Assembly: GCA_018240025.1 (NCBI GenBank)
Contig: JAFEGM010000055.1
Location: 480 to 64,479, forward strand
DNA from: Verrucomicrobiota bacterium
Lineage (GTDB): Bacteria; Verrucomicrobiota; Verrucomicrobiia; Chthoniobacterales; SZAS-18
Direction: 5' to 3'
DNA: 64,000 nt
Shown here: positions 35,440 to 44,323 of the stretch, in pieces
Numbering within the stretch: position 1 is the stretch's first letter
Layout: every line of letters starts with the position of its first letter
Notes under the pieces: generated by a model
What the model saw: the letters and a program-made list of their open reading frames with translations, nothing else
The model's database searches: none
Told to the model about the DNA's origin: nothing
Translations under genes and position numbers: made by a program

Positions 35440-36483
35440 ATGCAGAAAATCCCCGTCGTCATCGTCGGCGCCAATGGCTACTCGGGCGAGGAACTCGTCC
35501 GCCTTCTCCTGCGCCATCCGGGCGTCGAGCTGCGCGCGGTCACCTCGCGGTCTGAGGCCGGAAAAGCGTTGACCGAGGTTATGCCGCGCTTCCGCGGCTG
35601 GCCCGGGGCCGACGGCATCCGCTTCATCGGCTCCGAGGCCGCGGGCATCGCGGCGACCGGCGCGCAGGTCGCCTTCCTGGCCCTGCCGCACGGGCTGGCG
35701 GCGGAATTCGCCGGGCCGCTGCTGGCGGCCGGTCTGCGGGTGGTGGATCTGAGCGCCGACTTCCGTCTGCGCGACGCCGCGGTGTACGAGGAGTTTTACG
35801 GTCACGCCCATCCGGCGCCGGAACTCCTCGGCGAGGCGGTCTACGGAATGCCGGAACTCCATCGCGCCCGCATCGGTCAGGCTCGTCTCGTGGCCTCGCC
35901 AGGCTGCTATCCGACCAGCATCATTCTCCCCTTGGTCCCGTTGCTGCGGCGGGGCTTGGTCGATCCCGAGAGCCTCATCGCGAACAGCCTGAGCGGCACG
36001 AGCGGAGCCGGACGGAAGGCCGACGTCTCGCTACTCTTCGCGGAATGCAACGAATCGGTCCAGGCCTACGGCGTGCCCAAGCATCGGCACCTCTCGGAGA
36101 TCGAGCAGGAGCTCGGCGCTGCGGCCGGCCGGCCGCTCTGCCTCAGCTTCACGCCGCATCTGCTGCCGGTCACGCGTGGCATTCTCACCACCCTCTACGC
36201 CACGCCGGCCGCCGGAGTCGATTTCTCCCAGATCGGCGAAGCACTGCGGACGGACTGGGGCGCGGAGCCGTTCGTGCGGCTGTTGGGCGAGCGGGGGGCG
36301 CTGCCGCGGCTGGCCGATGTCGTCGGCACCAACTTCCTCGACCTTGCCTGGCGTTTCGATCCGCGCACGCGCCGGGTGCTGTTGTTCAGCGCCGAGGATA
36401 ATCTCGTCAAGGGCGCGGCCGGCCAGGCCGTGCAGGCCTTCAATCTGTTGACTGGACAAACGGAGACGACGGGACTTTTATAG
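35440..36483 (+). CDS. argC: N-acetyl-gamma-glutamyl-phosphate reductase
   Basis: 347 residues. It reduces N-acetylglutamyl phosphate to the semialdehyde with NADPH, the third step of arginine synthesis. Rossmann motif VVIVGANGYSGEELVRLLLRHP; active-site cysteine in VASPGCYPTSIILPL; SGTSGAGRKADVSLLFAECNESVQAYG; and HLLPVTRGILTTLY are all typical of the long ArgC type. It is the first gene of argC-argJ-argB. Confidence 0.96.
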   Translation: MQKIPVVIVGANGYSGEELVRLLLRHPGVELRAVTSRSEAGKALTEVMPRFRGWPGADGIRFIGSEAAGIAATGAQVAFLALPHGLAAEFAGPLLAAGLRVVDLSADFRLRDAAVYEEFYGHAHPAPELLGEAVYGMPELHRARIGQARLVASPGCYPTSIILPLVPLLRRGLVDPESLIANSLSGTSGAGRKADVSLLFAECNESVQAYGVPKHRHLSEIEQELGAAAGRPLCLSFTPHLLPVTRGILTTLYATPAAGVDFSQIGEALRTDWGAEPFVRLLGERGALPRLADVVGTNFLDLAWRFDPRTRRVLLFSAEDNLVKGAAGQAVQAFNLLTGQTETTGLL

Positions 36484-36569
36484 GCAATTCTTCGAGCCGC
36501 CCCCCGAAATGGGGACAAAAAGGCGTTCGATCCGCGCGCGGAACCTCCTAGGATCTTCTCCCCCCTGTC

Positions 36570-37793
36570 ATGAGCCCGACTCCTGAATTTGAGCCCATCC
36601 CCGGGGGAGTGACTGCGGCGGCTGGATTCGTGGCCTGGGCAGGTGCCTGCGGCATCAAGCCCGGCGCTCCCGAGGGCAAGCACGATCTCGCGGTGGTCTA
36701 CTCCACCGAACCCGCGGTCGGCGCGGCGACGTTCACGACCAATCGGGTGAAGGCCGCGCCGGTCCGCGTTTCGCTCTCCCACGCCAAGGCCGCGCAGACC
36801 CGTGCTGTGGTCCTGAACAGCGGCAACGCCAACGCCTGTACGGGCCTGCCTGGATTGGAGGCGGCCAAGCGCACGGTTCGGGCCACGGCGGCCGCGCTGA
36901 AGATCTCGATGCGCGAGGTGCTGGTCTGCTCGACGGGTCGCATCGGAGTGCTCCTGCCGGCCGAGAAGATCGAGCAGGCCCTGCCCGGCATCCTGGCCGA
37001 TCCGCAGGGCCACGGCGGCGCGGCGGCAGCCAAGGCGATCATGACCTCGGACACGGTGCCGAAGGAGATCGCGGTCCGGCTCACGCTGCGCGGCAAGCCG
37101 GTCACCATCGGCGCCATGGCCAAGGGGGCGGGCATGATCGATCCGAACATGGCCACCATGCTTTGCGTGGTCGCGACCGACGCGAACGTAAGCAAGGAGC
37201 TGCTGCAACGGGCGCTCTCCGATGCGGTCGAGCATTCCTTTAATCGCATCACGGTCGATGGCGACATGAGCACCAACGACACGGTCATTGCGCTGGCCAA
37301 CGGCGCCAGCGGGGCGGCGCCGCTGGCGCGCACCAGCCCGGATTACGCCCGCTTCTGCGCGGCGCTGACCCACGTCTGCCGGCAGCTGGCCAAGATGATC
37401 GTGAAGGACGGCGAGGGCGTGACCAAGTTCGTCGAGGTGCACGTCTCCGGCGCGGCCTCGGCCGGCGACGCCCGCGCGGCGGCGGAGGCGATCGCCAACT
37501 CGACCCTGGTGAAGTGCGCCTGGTTCGGCGGCGATCCGAACTGGGGGCGGATCCTCGATGCGGTCGGCTACTCCGGCGCGCGCATCCGCGAGGAGCTGGT
37601 CGACATCTTCTACGACGGCGTCAGCGCGGTCAGCGGCGGCGTGGCCAGCAAGACGCCCGCCTCGCGCATTCTCGAAGTGGTGCGGCGCGAACGCTTCACG
37701 GTCCACGTGAATCTCCACCTTGGCAGCGGCGAATACACCGTCTACACCACCGACCTCTCGACCGAGTATGTGCGCCTGAACATGGGCGAGTAG
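36570..37793 (+). CDS. argJ: Bifunctional glutamate N-acetyltransferase / amino-acid acetyltransferase
   Basis: 407 residues. ArgJ recycles the acetyl group from N-acetylornithine to glutamate. The precursor self-cleaves before a Thr in the MATML motif, which is visible here as KGAGMIDPNMATMLCVV. Other features are NSGNANACTG near the N-terminus, and SFNRITVDGDMSTNDTV and NSTLVKCAWFGGDPNWGRILDAVGYSG in the beta chain. It lies between argC and argB, 86 bases after argC. Whether it also makes acetylglutamate from acetyl-CoA cannot be told from sequence. Confidence 0.96.
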   Translation: MSPTPEFEPIPGGVTAAAGFVAWAGACGIKPGAPEGKHDLAVVYSTEPAVGAATFTTNRVKAAPVRVSLSHAKAAQTRAVVLNSGNANACTGLPGLEAAKRTVRATAAALKISMREVLVCSTGRIGVLLPAEKIEQALPGILADPQGHGGAAAAKAIMTSDTVPKEIAVRLTLRGKPVTIGAMAKGAGMIDPNMATMLCVVATDANVSKELLQRALSDAVEHSFNRITVDGDMSTNDTVIALANGASGAAPLARTSPDYARFCAALTHVCRQLAKMIVKDGEGVTKFVEVHVSGAASAGDARAAAEAIANSTLVKCAWFGGDPNWGRILDAVGYSGARIREELVDIFYDGVSAVSGGVASKTPASRILEVVRRERFTVHVNLHLGSGEYTVYTTDLSTEYVRLNMGE

Positions 37794-37807
37794 TATCCTC
37801 TCCCAAC

Positions 37808-38671
37808 ATGGCCGCCATTCGCATCGAAACCTGCGTCGAAGTCCTCCCGTTCCTGCAGCGACTGCAGGGTCAGCCGCTCGTGATCAAGTACGGCGGCAGC
37901 GCCATGGAGGAGGAGCACATGATCGAGCGCACGCTGCGCGACGTGGCCTTTCTCCGCGTGGCCGGTCTGCAGCCGGTGATCGTCCATGGCGGCGGCAAGG
38001 CCATCTCGGCCAAGATGCGCGAGGCCGGGCTCAAGCCGCTCTTCGTCGGCGGTCTGCGCGTGACCGATCTGCCCTCGGTGCAGTTGGTGGCGGACACGCT
38101 CGACCACGACATCAACGCCATGCTCGTGACCAAGCTGCGCGCGCTCGGCGTGGCCACGGTCGGTCTGAGCGGGCGCGACCACGTCCAGGCGACCAAAATG
38201 GCGCCGGTCGAGACGCCCGATGGCCCGGTCGATCTCGGGGCCGTCGGCGACGTCGCCCAGGTGGACGTCGAGCCGATCCGGGCAGCGCTCGCCCGTGGCG
38301 AAGTGCCGGTGCTCTCGCCCATCGGCAAGGCGGCCGACGGCTGGTTGCTCAACGTCAATGCCGACACCGTCGCGGGGGCCGTGGCCGCTGCGCTCGGCGC
38401 CGGCCGGCTCGTCTACATCAGCGACGTGCCCGGCCTCATGCGCGACCCGCAGCAGGCCGATTCCCTTATTCCCTCGCTGCAGAGCGAAGCCATAGAGCGC
38501 TTGATCAAGTCCGGCATCATCGCCGGCGGCATGATCCCGAAGATCGAGTCCGCCCTTCTCGCCCTCTCGAAGGGCGCCGAGCGCGTTCACCTCATCGATG
38601 GTCGCGTGCCGCATTCGCTGCTGCTGGCGCTGCTGACGCCCCACGGGCTGGGGACGGAGCTGGTGCCCTGA
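37808..38671 (+). CDS. argB: Acetylglutamate kinase
   Basis: 287 residues, amino-acid kinase fold. It phosphorylates N-acetylglutamate, the second step of arginine synthesis. Motifs are LVIKYGGSAM (ATP phosphate), PVIVHGGGKAISAKM (acetylglutamate site), LLNVNADTVAGAVAAAL, and IIAGGMIPKIESALLAL. A short N-terminal helix precedes the core, as in arginine-inhibitable forms, so feedback by arginine is possible. The ATG at 37808 is 14 bases after the argJ stop; the larger open frame upstream overlaps argJ and is rejected. Confidence 0.96.
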   Translation: MAAIRIETCVEVLPFLQRLQGQPLVIKYGGSAMEEEHMIERTLRDVAFLRVAGLQPVIVHGGGKAISAKMREAGLKPLFVGGLRVTDLPSVQLVADTLDHDINAMLVTKLRALGVATVGLSGRDHVQATKMAPVETPDGPVDLGAVGDVAQVDVEPIRAALARGEVPVLSPIGKAADGWLLNVNADTVAGAVAAALGAGRLVYISDVPGLMRDPQQADSLIPSLQSEAIERLIKSGIIAGGMIPKIESALLALSKGAERVHLIDGRVPHSLLLALLTPHGLGTELVP

Positions 38672-38719
38672 GGAGTGCGTCGGCGTGCTGGCTGCGCGTA
38701 AACGATCGGGACTCTTGCC

Positions 38720-38738
38720 GCCGAGTTGAGAACTCGGC
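38720..38738. terminator. Hairpin between convergent argB and esterase genes
   Basis: GCCGAGTT-GAG-AACTCGGC is an exact 8-bp stem with a three-base loop in the 70 bases between two convergent stop codons. It lacks a strong U-tract on either strand. Probable bidirectional terminator. Confidence 0.55.
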
Positions 38739-38741
38739 CGC

Positions 38742-40661
38742 TCAAGGCAGTTCGTACGCTTCCACCAGCGCCACTCCCTCGACTCCGCCGACCCCGCGCA
38801 CGATGGCGGTGTAGGCGCCGGGCGCGAGCCAGACGACCAGGGCGGATTCGCGGGCGTCGCTCGGCGCGAGGCGGGCCGCCCCGAGTTCGCGGGCCTGGAA
38901 GCCGCCAGACCACCCGGCGTTGCGGGCCAGTAGGCGCCCGGCGCTGTCGCGCAGCTCGAGTTCGGGCGCGCCGAGCGCGCCCGTGACACCGAAGGCCGCC
39001 AGCGAGGGGCCGAGCGCGCGCAGGACGACGCGTTTGGGGCGGGTGCCGTCGATGACGAGTCCGCCGATGACCGCGGCGTCACCCTGGCCCGCGCGGGCGC
39101 GGGTGGAGACATTGGCCAGGCGCGCGCCGCCGCTGGTCTCGAGGTCGTAGACTTCGATCAGCGCAATGCCCGTAGCCCCGCCCGAGCCGCGCACGATCGC
39201 GGTGTAGGCCCCGGGATTCAACGTGGCCACCACGGCCGGCTCGCGGGCATCGCTCGGACTGAGGCCGGTGGCGGCGATCTCGGCCTGCTGTCCGCCGCCG
39301 ACCCAGTCCTCGTTGAAGGCCACACGTGTGCCGTTGGCATCGACGAGTTCGACGCTCGGATCGGTCAGCGCCCCGGCCACGCCGAAGGCGGCCAGCGACG
39401 GTCCCGGGGCGCGCACCAGCACGCGTTTGGGCACGGTGCCGCTGACGACGAAGCCGCCGATCAGCACGTTATCGCCGGTCAGGACCGGAGCGCGGGTCGA
39501 GAGGTTGATCTGCCGCGGCGCCTGCGCCAGGGCCTCGCTGGCGGGTGACTCGAAGAAATCGAACGTCCGGCGGGCGGCGTCGCTCCAGAATTGATGGTCC
39601 GCATAGACGGCGCTCAGCTGCTCCACGATGTCGGCCGCACGCAGCAAATAGGCTGGCGGTAGGACCGAGCCCGGTAGTTCGCCCGGCGGTGTGAGCAGGA
39701 AGCCGTAGGCATCCAGATAACCTCCGCTGCGCAGCGCCGCGACCAGGGCATCGCCATCCGCCAGCGTCAGTCCAATGCGCAGGAAGCGCGCCGGATGCAG
39801 CGGCGAAGGCGCATTGCGCTCATACGCCGCGGCCGTGCCGCGACCCTGCGAGGAGCCGTAGTTCGCCAGCGCGCGGTCATTGCCTTCGGCTCCGACCATC
39901 GGATGACTGTCCGCCATGGCCATGCGCCATTGAATGGGCGCGGCCGCGGCCAACGCGTTGGCCGCCTGGGCGCAATACGATGCCGCGCTGGCGTAGCCGG
40001 CATAGGCGGTCAGCTTCGGGACGAAGCCGCCACCGTTGCTCATGCCGACCGCGTAGCGCGGAACTCCGGTCGGCAGCACGCCGCGGGTCTGCAGGGCGGC
40101 GAGAATGGCGAGCACGTTCTGCACGTCGGCATTGCTGGAGAGCAAGGAGGCGTCCCACTGCTTGTTGATGCGATCGAGCGAGTCGATGGCCACCAGCGCG
40201 TACCCACGCGCGGCGGCTTCCCGATTGAAGAATTCGTTCTCCGGCCGCGCAAACTGGTTGGCCGCGCTGCCGCCGGTGCCGTGGTGGAGCGTGAGCACGG
40301 CTCGCACCGGGCCGGGCGGGACATACCAGCGGTACAGCGTACCGTTGCTGAAAGTCTCGGCCGTGGGCGTGACCGTCGGCGCAGCGCGATAGGTGGCGGC
40401 CACCGTGGCATTGGTCCCGACGAAGGAAGTGCGCACGACGGTGTGCTCGGCCGTCGCGTCCACCAGCGCGGCGATGTCGCCGGTCCAGCGGTCGAAGACC
40501 TGGCCGGCCGCCGGCGGATTCGCCCAGACGTGGATCGTCCGGGCGCGGTCGAAACTGCCGCTGCCCGCGCCGTTGCCGACATTCAACGTCAGCGTTTGCG
40601 CCGGCAGCGCGGCCACCAGGGTGGCGACCAGAAGGAGGCGAGGGAGGAGCGAATTCGACAT
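38742..40661 (-). CDS. Secreted alpha/beta-hydrolase (PHB-depolymerase/feruloyl-esterase-like) with two repeated C-terminal domains
   Basis: 639 residues from ATG 40661. A signal peptide (LLPRLLLVATLVAALPAQ) is followed by an InlB/Big-like strand region (RTIHVWANPPAAGQVFDRWTGD). The hydrolase domain at about 100-350 has LTLHHGTGG for the oxyanion hole and VGMSNGGGF for the nucleophile elbow (GMSNG). Two copies of a domain of about 125 residues follow at 384-510 and 514-639: PKRVLVRAPGPSLAAFGV and PKRVVLRALGPSLAAFGV, each with LSPSDARE/LAPSDARE and PGAYTAIVRG. I recognise this domain from secreted verrucomicrobial proteins. Extracellular ester hydrolysis of a polymer is inferred. Confidence 0.82.
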   Translation of the reverse strand: MSNSLLPRLLLVATLVAALPAQTLTLNVGNGAGSGSFDRARTIHVWANPPAAGQVFDRWTGDIAALVDATAEHTVVRTSFVGTNATVAATYRAAPTVTPTAETFSNGTLYRWYVPPGPVRAVLTLHHGTGGSAANQFARPENEFFNREAAARGYALVAIDSLDRINKQWDASLLSSNADVQNVLAILAALQTRGVLPTGVPRYAVGMSNGGGFVPKLTAYAGYASAASYCAQAANALAAAAPIQWRMAMADSHPMVGAEGNDRALANYGSSQGRGTAAAYERNAPSPLHPARFLRIGLTLADGDALVAALRSGGYLDAYGFLLTPPGELPGSVLPPAYLLRAADIVEQLSAVYADHQFWSDAARRTFDFFESPASEALAQAPRQINLSTRAPVLTGDNVLIGGFVVSGTVPKRVLVRAPGPSLAAFGVAGALTDPSVELVDANGTRVAFNEDWVGGGQQAEIAATGLSPSDAREPAVVATLNPGAYTAIVRGSGGATGIALIEVYDLETSGGARLANVSTRARAGQGDAAVIGGLVIDGTRPKRVVLRALGPSLAAFGVTGALGAPELELRDSAGRLLARNAGWSGGFQARELGAARLAPSDARESALVVWLAPGAYTAIVRGVGGVEGVALVEAYELP

Positions 40662-40763
40662 GAGCCGGAGATGAAACCTGGCGCGCGGCCGAAGGTTTCG
40701 CGGCGGATCGACCCGCACGCTCGCGTTTGACTCGGCCGGTCTTTCCAGCATGGGCGCACTTCT

Positions 40764-41306
40764 ATGATCGTCATCCTCAGCGGTACCAATCGTCAGGGCA
40801 GCAACACCCGGAAGGTCGCCGGGCTCGTCGAACAGCTCCACGCCACTGCCGGCGCGCCGACCCGGCTGCTCGATCTGACCGAGTTGCCGGCCGAGTGTTT
40901 CACGCCCGCGGCCTACGGCGAGAAGCCGGCCGGCTTCCGCCCCTTCAACGATGCGGTTCTCGCCGCGACCGGGCTCGTGGTGGTGACGCCCGAGTACAAC
41001 GGCAGCTTCCCCGGGGTGCTGAAGTATTTCATCGACCTGCTCGAATTCCCCGCCGCCTTCGATCGGCGTCCGGTCAGCTTCGTCGGTCTGGCCGCCGGCA
41101 TGTGGGGTGCCATCCGCTCGGTCGAGCAGCTGCAGCACATCTTCGGCTATCGCAATGCGCACGTGTATCCCGACCGCGTCTTCCTGCCCGGCATCGGCGG
41201 CAAGTTCGATGCGGAGGGCGCGTTCAACGACGCCGAGGCGCGCACCCGCCTCGAGCGGCAGGCCGCCGGCTTCCGCGATTTCGCGGCGCGGCTGACCGGC
41301 AAGTGA
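40764..41306 (+). CDS. NADPH-dependent FMN reductase
   Basis: 180 residues, flavodoxin-like. The FMN phosphate loop SGTNRQGSNTRKV, the LLDLTELP strand, and VVVTPEYNGSFPGVLKYFIDLL are the signature of the NADPH-dependent FMN reductase/azoreductase group. Its stop overlaps the start of the arylamine N-acetyltransferase as GTGA, so the two are translationally coupled. A joint role in aromatic amine or nitro-compound metabolism is suggested (reduction of azo or nitro groups to amines, then N-acetylation); this is inference from context. Confidence 0.88.
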   Translation: MIVILSGTNRQGSNTRKVAGLVEQLHATAGAPTRLLDLTELPAECFTPAAYGEKPAGFRPFNDAVLAATGLVVVTPEYNGSFPGVLKYFIDLLEFPAAFDRRPVSFVGLAAGMWGAIRSVEQLQHIFGYRNAHVYPDRVFLPGIGGKFDAEGAFNDAEARTRLERQAAGFRDFAARLTGK

Positions 41307-42106
41307 ACGTCCCGCCGCCGCCGGCCGTGGATCTCGAGGCCTACTTCGCCCGCATCGGCTACGCCGGCCCGCGCACGTCGAACGCCGCCGTGCTGCAGGC
41401 CATGCATCGGGCGCACCGCGGGAGCATTCCCTTCGAGAATCTGGACATCCTGCTCGGCCGCACGCCGTCGCTCGATCTCCCGAATCTCGAAGCCAAGCTC
41501 GTGGCCGGCCGCCGCGGGGGCTATTGCTTCGAGCAGAACACGCTCTTCGCCGCCGTGCTCGAGGCGCTGGGCTACCGGGTCGAGCGTCTGATCGGCCGCG
41601 TGCTCTCGGGCGCTCCGTCGGTACCGCGGCCCCGCACGCACATGATGCTGGCGGTCGAGGCCGACGGCGGCGAGTGGCTGTGCGACGTCGGTTTCGGCGC
41701 CTGGGGTATTCTCGATCCGGTGCCGCTGGCCGTCGGCGGGCACTCGCAGGACGGCTGGCTGGTGGAACTGCGCGAGTCCGCCGGGCTCTGGACGCTCTCC
41801 TGTCCACAATACCCAAGCGATCCGGTGATGTACGTCTTCGATCGGCAGCCGCAGATCGCTTCCGACTACGAGATGGCGAATTTCTACACTGCCTGCCATC
41901 CGACGTCGCAGTTCCGGCGCGCGCCGACGGCGCAAATCGCCTGGCCGCACGAGCGGCTGATCATCCGCAACGGCGAGTTCCACACCGTGCGCCTGGACGG
42001 CACGATCACCGTTCCGATCGAGGGGCCCGAGCAGCTGCTGGGGCTGCTGCGGGAGCGCTTTGGGCTGTCGTTTCCGGCGGGCACACGCTTTGAGCTGCCG
42101 GCCTGA
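41303..42106 (+). CDS. Arylamine N-acetyltransferase
   Basis: 267 residues from GTG 41303. The catalytic triad is intact: Cys in RRGGYCFEQNTLF, His in PRTHMMLAVE, Asp in LCDVGFGAWG. The enzyme transfers acetyl from acetyl-CoA to arylamines or hydrazines. The opening LEAYFARIGYAGPR is typical. The start codon overlaps the stop of the flavin reductase (GTGA), so a longer frame upstream is not the true protein. It ends 29 bases before a 39-bp perfect inverted repeat. Confidence 0.93.
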   Translation: MNVPPPPAVDLEAYFARIGYAGPRTSNAAVLQAMHRAHRGSIPFENLDILLGRTPSLDLPNLEAKLVAGRRGGYCFEQNTLFAAVLEALGYRVERLIGRVLSGAPSVPRPRTHMMLAVEADGGEWLCDVGFGAWGILDPVPLAVGGHSQDGWLVELRESAGLWTLSCPQYPSDPVMYVFDRQPQIASDYEMANFYTACHPTSQFRRAPTAQIAWPHERLIIRNGEFHTVRLDGTITVPIEGPEQLLGLLRERFGLSFPAGTRFELPA

Positions 42107-42135
42107 GTGATCGAGAGTGCGAAGAACACGAAGGG

Positions 42136-42263
42136 GTTCACGCGAAGCTGCGAAGGAGGCGAAGGCGCGAAGGACTGGCAGGGTCACGGCAGCGACACCC
42201 TGTTTTGATTGTTTTGATTTCCCATCCTTCGCGCCTTCGCCTCCTTCGCAGCTTCGCGTGAAC
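42136..42263. repeat. 39-bp perfect inverted repeat of GCGAAGG words between convergent genes
   Basis: Arms 42136-42174 and 42225-42263 are exact reverse complements over 39 bases, separated by 50 bases. The arm is made of GCGAAG, CGAAGGAGG and CGAAGGCGCGAAGG words. The right arm ends one base before the stop (42265-42267) of the minus-strand dehydrogenase. It is a likely bidirectional terminator or a mobile or processed repeat element. Confidence 0.95.
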
Positions 42264-42264
42264 C

Positions 42265-43221
42265 TCAGCCTTCTGCCGTCGCCCCAGACCCGGTCCGCGC
42301 CCGCAGGAGCGCGAGAAGCGCCGCGTCGCGCTCGTTTTCGAGATCCTCGACGCTCCGTCCCGCCGCGGCCGCGTCCACGCCGGCGATCAGCTCGGCGCAC
42401 AGTTCCGGCGTGAGTTCGGGCGTGCGCAGATCCGCCCAGCGGCGCACCTGGCTGGGGCCGAGGTGTTCGAGGTAATGTCGCAGGCCGCCCGGGCCGCCGC
42501 CCAGATGGTACAGGAGATGCGGACCGAAGACCGCCCAGCGCGGCCCCGGGCCAGCGGTCATGGCGGCATCGACTTCTTCCACGCTGGCCACGCCCTGTTC
42601 GACCAGGCTCACGGCCTCGCGGTAGATCGAAGAATTGAGCCGGTTGGCAATGTGACCGACCACCTCGCGGCGGAGCACGATGGGCGTCTTGCCGAGCCCG
42701 CGGAAGAACGCCGTGGCCCAGGCCACCGCGGGATCCTCGGGCGCTGCCCCGACCAGTTCGACCAGCGGCAGCAGGTGGGGCGGATTGAACGGATGGGCCA
42801 CGATCACTCGGGAGGGGGCGACCCGGCAATCGCGCACGAGACTGCTGCGCAGGAGCGCGGAAGTGCTCGATCCGATCACCACGTCGGGCGGCAGGAGCGC
42901 GTCCAATTCCGCCAGCACCTGGCGTTTGAGCTCTTCGCGTTCCGGCGCGTTTTCCTGCACGTAGTCGACCGCGCCGAGTTCGGAGAGGGTGCCGACGCAA
43001 CGCACCCGACCGGGGGTTCGCGTGCTGGGTACCAGCTCGCGCAACGCGGCCTCGGCGCGGGCGACGAAGGACTCGATGCGCCCGGCCAGATTCGGCGCGG
43101 GATCCTGCGCCACGACGTCGAAGCCGTGGTGGCGGAACATCGCCACCCAGCTGACGCCGACCACGCCGGCCGCGCCGACGACGCCGATGGTGGCCGGGGG
43201 CTGCTGCGGACGCGCGCTCAT
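42265..43221 (-). CDS. 3-hydroxyacyl-CoA dehydrogenase / L-carnitine dehydrogenase-like
   Basis: 318 residues. N-terminal NAD-binding motif IGVVGAAGVVGVSWVAMFRHHGFDVVAQDP, then VDYVQENAPEREELKRQV, SSTSALLRSSL and VAHPFNPPHLLPLVELV, followed by the C-terminal helical domain GHIANRLNSSIYREAVSLVEQG. The length and the VQENAPE and HPFNPPHLLPLVE segments fit the carnitine/lambda-crystallin branch better than the fatty-oxidation complex. Substrate not proven. The orphan substrate-binding protein gene is just upstream on the same strand (7 bases apart), so the two are likely co-transcribed. Confidence 0.87.
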   Translation of the reverse strand: MSARPQQPPATIGVVGAAGVVGVSWVAMFRHHGFDVVAQDPAPNLAGRIESFVARAEAALRELVPSTRTPGRVRCVGTLSELGAVDYVQENAPEREELKRQVLAELDALLPPDVVIGSSTSALLRSSLVRDCRVAPSRVIVAHPFNPPHLLPLVELVGAAPEDPAVAWATAFFRGLGKTPIVLRREVVGHIANRLNSSIYREAVSLVEQGVASVEEVDAAMTAGPGPRWAVFGPHLLYHLGGGPGGLRHYLEHLGPSQVRRWADLRTPELTPELCAELIAGVDAAAAGRSVEDLENERDAALLALLRARTGSGATAEG

Positions 43222-43228
43222 TCCCGGC

Positions 43229-44203
43229 TCACTGGATCCCGAGCTCGGCCTTGGCCTTGGCGAGCAGATCGAGCCGCACGAAGTCGGCCGCCTTGGGCGC
43301 GGGGCTGGGCAGCTTGCCGATGCCGAGCTTGACCATGTAGTCGACCATGACCTGTACCTCCTCGAGTTTGAGGTCGTAGATATACTCCGCGTTGGACATC
43401 GCTTCGCGAAACTCCTGCGGCGTGAGCTGGCCCTTGAAGACCTGCTCGCAGACGTATTTCTCGGCCAGCGCGGTGTCGTCGATGAACTTGCGGGTCGCCT
43501 CGACGAAGCACTTCATCACGCGCAGCGCGACGTCGGGCTTCTCTTTGTAGAGCTTCTCGGTCATGGCGAACGAGCGCGGCATTTTCCCCATCGGCGTGTC
43601 GTAGGGCTTCAGGATCTCGCGCGCGATGCCCTTGCTGATGAGCTGCGTGCTCTGCGGCTCGCTCTGACACGCGCCATCCGCGCCTTTGACGGTCAGACCG
43701 AGAGCGATGTCGGCGTAGTTCATGTAGACGATCTGCACGTCGCCCTTGCCGGACTGGTCGGACCAGCTGAGGCCGACCTTGTCGAGCTCCGCCAGCAGGC
43801 CGATCTCCTGGGCGCCGCCCCGGGCCACCGCTATCTTGCGGCCCTTGAAGTCCTTCATCGTCTTGATCTCCGGCAGATCGGTCCGGGCCACGATGCGTGA
43901 GCCACCTTGGGAGAAGCCGGCCACTACGTAGATGGGCGCACCGCCGGCCCGGCCGCTGATGGAGCCGTCCATAGCGCTGGCCGAGATGTCCACCTCGCCG
44001 GCCACGAAGGCGGGAATGATGTCGATGCCCTTGGCGAAGAAGCGTTCCTCGATCTTAAGGTTGTACTTCGGGGCCAGCTCCTTCATGTAGGAGACCGCGC
44101 CGTAATGGGCGAATTTCTGGTTGCCGAGCCGCACCACGTCCTGAGCGGCGAGAGAGCTGGCCAAGGCAGCGAGGGCAACGGCGAGGGAAGCGAAGCGAAG
44201 CAT
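43229..44203 (-). CDS. ABC transporter substrate-binding protein (NMT1/SsuA-like), orphan
   Basis: 324 residues from ATG 44203, which starts the signal peptide MLRFASLAVALAALASSLAAQ. Periplasmic binding fold type II: VRLGNQKFAHYGAVSYM, GIDIIPAFVAGEVDISASAMDG, MKDFKGRKIAVARGG, AEYIYDLKLEEVQVMVDYM. Family members bind sulfonates, nitrate, pyrimidine precursors or other small anions or amines. No permease or ATPase is adjacent. The co-directional carnitine-like dehydrogenase may point to a quaternary amine ligand, but this is speculative. Confidence 0.85.
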   Translation of the reverse strand: MLRFASLAVALAALASSLAAQDVVRLGNQKFAHYGAVSYMKELAPKYNLKIEERFFAKGIDIIPAFVAGEVDISASAMDGSISGRAGGAPIYVVAGFSQGGSRIVARTDLPEIKTMKDFKGRKIAVARGGAQEIGLLAELDKVGLSWSDQSGKGDVQIVYMNYADIALGLTVKGADGACQSEPQSTQLISKGIAREILKPYDTPMGKMPRSFAMTEKLYKEKPDVALRVMKCFVEATRKFIDDTALAEKYVCEQVFKGQLTPQEFREAMSNAEYIYDLKLEEVQVMVDYMVKLGIGKLPSPAPKAADFVRLDLLAKAKAELGIQ

Positions 44204-44323
44204 GTGGGGGAGGGAGGTTAGGAGGAATCCGGCCTCGACGATCCTGGAGCAGCCTGCGAGCCCGGGAGCGGGCATCTTGGGCGGCGTGGCGGCTCGATCC
44301 AAGCGCAAAGCGCGCGCCGGGGC

